Source: Planctomycetota bacterium (GTDB lineage Bacteria; Planctomycetota; Phycisphaerae; Sedimentisphaerales; SM23-30). Taken from it: 10,225 bases of DNA. Positions 7,459 through 10,225 of the stretch are shown here, piece by piece. Under the pieces are notes generated by a model that saw only the letters and a list, made by a program, of their open reading frames with translations, made no database searches and had not been told where the DNA came from. A program made the translations under genes and the position numbers. The stretch spans positions 431 through 10,655 of the forward strand of contig JAKJEP010000093.1 in assembly GCA_022705365.1 (NCBI GenBank), in the 5' to 3' direction. Each line of letters begins with the position of its first letter. The first letter of the stretch is position 1.

Positions 7459-10225
7459 TTATTTACGCTGGAGATCCGCATGGTATTTTTGCAGGGATTT
7501 GGGAGCGCCGCGTCCTGCCTGCCGGGCAGCGATACCCCGTGCGGAGGCTTTGGCGGCAGGCATGGTGGTGATGTAAGGGATTTTGTATTTGATGGCGGTT
7601 TTGCGGATGTAGGAATCGTCATGCATGCTGCGTTTGCCGCTGGGGGAATTGATAACGAGCTGGATATTGCCGTTTTTGATTTCATCGACGATGCCGGGGC
7701 GGCCTTCAAACATTTTCAGGATGAGTTCGCTGGGGATGCCTTTTTGGGTCAGGTATTGATGCGTGCCGGTGGTGGCCCGGATCCGGAAACCCATTTTCAC
7801 GAAATCGGCGGCGACGGCGGCGGCAGCAGCTTTGTCTTCATCGGTAACGGTAATCAAGACCGTTCCTTCACAAGGAAGGTTTTGTTTGGCGGCTTCCTCG
7901 GCCTTGAAAAAAGCCAGGCCGAAGGAATCGGCCATACCGAGCACTTCGCCGGTGGAACGCATTTCAGGCCCCAGCAGGGGATCGACTTCGGGGAACATAT
8001 CAAAGGGAAAGACCGCTTCCTTGACGCCGAAATGGGAAATCGGTTTATTTACCAATTTCAGGTCGGAGAGTTTTTTGCCCAGCATGACCTGGGTGGCCAG
8101 GCGGGCCATCGCGATATTGCAGACCTTGGATACCAGGGGGACGGTCCGGGAAGCGCGGGGATTGGCTTCGAGGACATAGACGATATCGTTGGCGATGGCA
8201 TATTGGATGTTCATCAAGCCCACCACATGCAGTTCGGTGGCAATTTTGCGGGTATAGTCATAGATGGTTTTGAGGTGTTTGGGGGGGATGCTGATGGGCG
8301 GAATCACACAGGCGGAATCGCCGGAATGGACGCCGGCCAGTTCGATATGCTCCATAATGGCGGGCACGAAAGCGTCGGTGCCGTCGGCGATGGCATCGGC
8401 TTCGGCTTCGATGGCGTTTTCCAGAAACTTGTCGATGAGGATGGGCCGTTCGGGGGTAACATCCACAGCTTTGGCAACGTACTCCCGGAGCATATCCTCA
8501 TCATAGACCACTTCCATGCCGCGGCCGCCCAGCACGTAGGAGGGACGAACCATCAGGGGATATTTGATTTGGGCGGCGATCTGGAGGGCCTCCTCGAGAT
8601 TGCCGGCCATGCCGGAGAGCGGCTGGGGGATGCCCAGGCGGTCCATGACCTTGCGGAAGCGGTCCCGGTCCTCGGCCAGATCAATCGTATCTGGTGTTGT
8701 CCCTAATATAGGAACTCCCGCTTCGGCCAGTTCGGCAGCGATATTGAGGGGCGTCTGGCCGCCGAACTGGACAATCACTCCTTCGGGTTTTTCCTTCTGG
8801 TAGATGCTGAGGACATCTTCCACGGTCAGAGGTTCAAAGTAGAGCTTATTGGAGGTGTCATAATCAGTCGAGACGGTCTCTGGATTGCAGTTGACCATGA
8901 TGGATTCGTAGCCGGCATCGCGGAGAGCGAAGGCGGCATGGACACAGCAATAATCAAACTCGATGCCCTGGCCGATGCGGTTGGGGCCGCCGCCCAGAAC
9001 CATGACTTTTCGATTTTTGCTGACGCTGACCTGGTCCGGGGCGTTGTAGGTGGAGAAGTAATAGGCGGCATTTTCGACGCCGCTGACGGGAACCGGTTCC
9101 CAGGCCTCCGCCAGGCCGAGGCGCAGGCGCTGGGCGCGAATGTCTTTCTCTTTTGCCTGAATTAGTTTAGCCAGATACTTGTCGGAGAAGCCTTCCTTCT
9201 TCGCCTGAATAAGAAGGGAATCCGGGATTTTCCTGCCTTTATAGGTGAGGATTTCTTCCTCCCGCTGGACCAGTTCTTTCATCTGCTCGATGAACCAGTG
9301 CTTGATGTAGGTTCGCTGGTGGAGGTCCTCGATGTCCGCGCCTTTGCGCAGGGCCTCGTACATAATAAACTGCCGCTCGCTGGTCGGTTTGGAGACCAGA
9401 CGCAGCAGTTCCTCGAGCGTTTTTTGATGATAATCGTTGACAAAGCCCAAACCGTAGCGGTTTTTTTCCAGGGAGCGGATGGCCTTCTGGAAGGCTTCTT
9501 TGTAGTTCTTGCCGATACTCATCACCTCACCGACGGCCCGCATCTGGGTACCCAGCTCGTCCTTGACGCCTTTGAATTTTTCAAAAGCCCAGCGGGCAAA
9601 TTTCACCACCACATACTCACCCCAGGGTTCATATTTATCGAGGGTCCCCCCCCGCCAGTATGGCAGTTCATCGAGGGTCAACCCCCCTGCCAGCATGGCG
9701 GAGACCAGGGCAATCGGGAAACCGGTCGCTTTACTGGCGAGTGCCGAGGAACGGGAGGTGCGGGGATTGATTTCAATAACGACAACTCTGTCCGTTTGGG
9801 GATCATGCGCGAACTGCACGTTTGTGCCGCCGATGACCTGAATCGCTTCCACGATATCGTAGGAATATTTCTGCAGGCGTTTCTGCAATTCCGGGGCAAT
9901 GGTCAGCATAGGGGCCGTACAGTAGGAATCGCCGGTATGAACACCCATCGCATCGACATTTTCGATGAAACAGACGGTAATCATCTGATTTTTGGCATCC
10001 CGGACGACTTCCAGTTCGAGTTCTTCCCAGCCGAGTACGGATTCCTCGACGAGAATCTGGCCGACCAGGCTGGCGGCCAGGCCGCGGCTGGCGATGATTT
10101 GGAATTCCTCCTGATTATAGACCAGCCCCCCACCGGTCCCCCCCATCGTATAGGCGGGCCGGATCACCAGGGGGTAACCCATTTCCTGAGCGATGGTCTG
10201 AGCTTCCTCGACGGTGTAGGCGGGT
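7459..10225 (-). CDS. carB: Carbamoyl-phosphate synthetase large subunit (CarB), N-terminus beyond the window
   Basis: CarB makes carbamoyl phosphate from bicarbonate, ammonia (supplied by CarA from glutamine) and two ATP, feeding arginine and pyrimidine synthesis in the cytoplasm. The window shows 921 residues to the stop. The full protein is usually ~1070, so about the first 150 are missing. In visible numbering, the rest of the first ATP-grasp unit is 1-260 (IRPAYTMGGTGGG, EINPRTSRSSALASKATG). The oligomerisation region is ~265-390. The second synthetase half starts at KVMVLGGGPNRIGQGIEFDY (~396), with VRPSYVLGGRGMEVVYDE and LEANPRASRTVP as ATP-grasp motifs. The MGS-like allosteric domain (~780-921) keeps RATTGT and LKMFEGRPG, the equivalents of UMP-contact residues in E. 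coli CarB. The frame is unbroken despite several C runs. Nothing links it functionally to the glycosidases downstream. carA is not in the window. Confidence 0.98.
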   Translation of the reverse strand, partial: PAYTVEEAQTIAQEMGYPLVIRPAYTMGGTGGGLVYNQEEFQIIASRGLAASLVGQILVEESVLGWEELELEVVRDAKNQMITVCFIENVDAMGVHTGDSYCTAPMLTIAPELQKRLQKYSYDIVEAIQVIGGTNVQFAHDPQTDRVVVIEINPRTSRSSALASKATGFPIALVSAMLAGGLTLDELPYWRGGTLDKYEPWGEYVVVKFARWAFEKFKGVKDELGTQMRAVGEVMSIGKNYKEAFQKAIRSLEKNRYGLGFVNDYHQKTLEELLRLVSKPTSERQFIMYEALRKGADIEDLHQRTYIKHWFIEQMKELVQREEEILTYKGRKIPDSLLIQAKKEGFSDKYLAKLIQAKEKDIRAQRLRLGLAEAWEPVPVSGVENAAYYFSTYNAPDQVSVSKNRKVMVLGGGPNRIGQGIEFDYCCVHAAFALRDAGYESIMVNCNPETVSTDYDTSNKLYFEPLTVEDVLSIYQKEKPEGVIVQFGGQTPLNIAAELAEAGVPILGTTPDTIDLAEDRDRFRKVMDRLGIPQPLSGMAGNLEEALQIAAQIKYPLMVRPSYVLGGRGMEVVYDEDMLREYVAKAVDVTPERPILIDKFLENAIEAEADAIADGTDAFVPAIMEHIELAGVHSGDSACVIPPISIPPKHLKTIYDYTRKIATELHVVGLMNIQYAIANDIVYVLEANPRASRTVPLVSKVCNIAMARLATQVMLGKKLSDLKLVNKPISHFGVKEAVFPFDMFPEVDPLLGPEMRSTGEVLGMADSFGLAFFKAEEAAKQNLPCEGTVLITVTDEDKAAAAAVAADFVKMGFRIRATTGTHQYLTQKGIPSELILKMFEGRPGIVDEIKNGNIQLVINSPSGKRSMHDDSYIRKTAIKYKIPYITTMPAAKASARGIAARQAGRGAPKSLQKYHADLQRK

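Noticed and set aside
7384..8706. Long plus-strand open frame (440 codons) opposite carB
   Set aside because: It lies antisense to well-conserved carB codons, is rich in Gly, Asp and His as expected from the complement of GC-rich codons, and has no recognisable domain.
9640..9670. Runs of C in carB (also near 10125-10145) as possible frameshift sites
   Set aside because: The carB frame stays open and conserved across all of them.
1..10225. CRISPR array, tRNA or rRNA genes, insertion sequence, defence system
   Set aside because: No regularly spaced short repeats, tRNA-like cloverleaf, rRNA-like sequence, transposase or terminal inverted repeats were seen; the repeats present are explained by paralogous genes.

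Overview
The window is 10,225 bases of moderately GC-rich bacterial DNA, and every gene I can support lies on the minus strand. Read in the direction of transcription (right to left), it holds most of carB (large subunit of carbamoyl-phosphate synthetase), an AT-rich gap of 128 bases, and then a tandem array of four related secreted glycoside hydrolases of the GH36/melibiase type. From upstream to downstream I call these C (7330-4745, intact, with an extra NPCBM carbohydrate-binding domain), B (4707-2716, intact), A (2678-614, broken by a frameshift) and D (458 to the window edge, first 152 codons only).

The organism is probably a planctomycete or a relative in the PVC group (Planctomycetota, Lentisphaerota, Kiritimatiellota, Verrucomicrobiota). 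This is inference. It rests on the pairing of secreted melibiase-like enzymes with an NPCBM domain and on the paralogue expansion; nothing in the window fixes the taxon.

C, B and A are separated by only 31 bases each, so they look like one transcription unit that starts in the gap after carB. D follows after 155 bases and has its own plausible sigma70-type promoter. All four proteins begin with a signal peptide, so the set should act outside the cytoplasm on galacto-configured or related glycans. The substrate cannot be read from the sequence. The catalytic Asp pair is visible in B and C with identical 70-residue spacing.

Three points stand out. First, A carries a 4-base tandem duplication (CCGC twice, 1367-1374); removing one copy restores a full-length 688-residue enzyme with the same 70-residue spacing. 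Second, A is a mosaic: its leader and first ~130 residues are nearly the same as in B, while the rest resembles C. Third, the visible gene types alternate (C-type, B-type, C-type core, B-type-like D). I see no mobile element, CRISPR array, RNA gene or defence system, and no evidence for a wholly new system.
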